Under the pieces are notes generated by a model. The model saw only the letters and a list, made by a program, of their open reading frames with translations. It was not told the origin of the DNA and did no database searches. Position numbers and translations under genes: made by a program. Below, one piece after another: positions 37,106 to 37,892 of a stretch of DNA of 37,892 nucleotides. Location of the stretch: the NCBI RefSeq assembly GCF_001580995.1, contig NZ_LHZU01000113.1, forward strand, positions 1 through 37,892, given 5' to 3'. Source of the DNA: Acetobacter senegalensis. GTDB taxonomy: Bacteria; Pseudomonadota; Alphaproteobacteria; Acetobacterales; Acetobacteraceae. Position 1 is the stretch's first letter. Each line of letters starts with the position of its first letter.

Positions 37106-37747
37106 TCAGGAGGAGGGTAATAGCCGTCTGAGTTCGCTTGCAATCTGATGGGCACTGGCATCAACGGGGATCATGCCAACCAGATGGTTTTGTCCGTCCA
37201 TGAGGTAAAGGAGCGAACTATGATCGACGAGATAGCCTGAACCATTGGGGGCACGACGTCGTGCTGAGACATGAAATGCCTTCATAACTGGCTGAAGCTG
37301 TCTTTCGGAGCCAGTCAGGCCGACAATATGAGGGGAGAAACGTTCAACATACTCTTGTAACACTGCAGGAGTATCACGTTCGGGATCAACTGAAATGAAC
37401 AAGGGAATAATGTTTTGTCCCCGCTTACCAAGCTCATCAAGAGCGGCTGACACGGTCGCTAGTGTCAACGGGCAGACATCCACACAGTGTGTATAACCAA
37501 AATACAGAAGCGTATAACGTCCCTCAAAAGCCGCCTGATTGACGGTCTGCCCATGGCCATTAACCAGAGTGTAAGGGCCGCCAATCTGTGTATGCTGCTG
37601 CGACGTCAGAAATAGTCTTAGTCCCACAGCCCCAGAAAACAGAAACATTATGATACAAAGAAGAGGAAATATCTTTTTCCACTCCTGTCGTCTCGAAAGA
37701 GGGACTTGCTTGGTTAATGCAGTTTTTATGGGTTTCTTGCTATTCAT
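37106..37747 (-). CDS. SCO1/SenC-family copper chaperone
   Basis: This 213-residue membrane-anchored thioredoxin-fold protein has the copper ligands Cys88 and Cys92 (THCVDVCPL, CxxxC) and His176 (YLVDHSSLL). One N-terminal helix (LLCIIMFLFSGAVGL, about 29-43) anchors it with the domain in the periplasm. SCO proteins deliver copper to or reduce the CuA site of cytochrome oxidase. The start at 37747 gives a usual length; an upstream ATG at 37807 would add 20 residues with no family match. It converges with the PepSY gene, so it is a separate transcription unit, but its presence supports a copper theme. The last 85 bases of the window hold no recognised feature. Confidence 0.92.
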   Translation of the reverse strand: MNSKKPIKTALTKQVPLSRRQEWKKIFPLLCIIMFLFSGAVGLRLFLTSQQHTQIGGPYTLVNGHGQTVNQAAFEGRYTLLYFGYTHCVDVCPLTLATVSAALDELGKRGQNIIPLFISVDPERDTPAVLQEYVERFSPHIVGLTGSERQLQPVMKAFHVSARRRAPNGSGYLVDHSSLLYLMDGQNHLVGMIPVDASAHQIASELRRLLPSS

Positions 37748-37892
37748 TGTGCCATCATAGCAAACAGTATGCCGAACGACAGCAAGACATCTCCTTTCAA
37801 TTTCCATGGCCGCTTTTTATTGCCTTCAAACATAAAGCCGACCTTCCGTTCTCCTGAAGGGTTTCGGGCGCCGCGAGGCGTACGAAAGTCTG

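Overview
The window looks like a chromosomal accessory stretch of an alphaproteobacterium, most likely an acetic acid bacterium (Acetobacteraceae). I infer this from the moderately high G+C, the protein style, a decayed PQQ-dependent sorbosone-type dehydrogenase, and the abundance of LysR regulators and small reductases. No rRNA, tRNA, phage or CRISPR was seen. An IS701-type transposase runs off the left edge.

Layout. 1-709: end of an insertion sequence. 927-3584: LysR regulator divergent from a 14-helix drug exporter. 3619-4126: wrecked alpha/beta hydrolase. 4223-5626: MocR-type (GntR-HTH plus aminotransferase) regulator. 5967-14596: the centrepiece, a tightly packed nine-gene operon of the conserved Nit1C type: MSMEG_0572-family protein, Nit1 nitrilase, radical SAM protein, GNAT, AIR-synthase-like protein, GT4 glycosyltransferase, MSMEG_0570-family protein and flavoprotein, with a propionyl-CoA-synthetase-like ligase appended. 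Related clusters are linked to cyanide assimilation in Pseudomonas and to nitrogen starvation in cyanobacteria, but the chemistry is unsolved. The box ATTGTATGSC occurs in front of both the MocR gene and the operon, so the MocR protein is the probable regulator.

14637-19689: three regulator/target pairs (SDR with LysR, AEC transporter with LysR, LysE exporter with Lrp/AsnC). 20063-21784: LysR divergent from an MdaB-like quinone reductase. 21812-22030: sorbosone-dehydrogenase remnant. 22192-25181: aldehyde dehydrogenase and Old Yellow Enzyme operon divergent from an HxlR regulator that has two N-terminal cysteines. 25422-29590: three aldo/keto reductases and a LysR, with three copies of a degenerate intergenic repeat. 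Together these form a reactive-carbonyl and electrophile defence neighbourhood.

29924-32722: formaldehyde detoxification operon frmR-frmA-VOC-frmB behind two tandem FrmR-type operators. 32949-37747: small membrane protein, TonB-dependent receptor and PepSY membrane protein with a Met-rich motif, facing a SCO-type copper chaperone. This is probably a copper-handling or metal-uptake module.

Most starts were refined from Shine-Dalgarno sites, ATGA overlaps and family N-termini. Functions are by recognition of families and motifs; no database search was possible.
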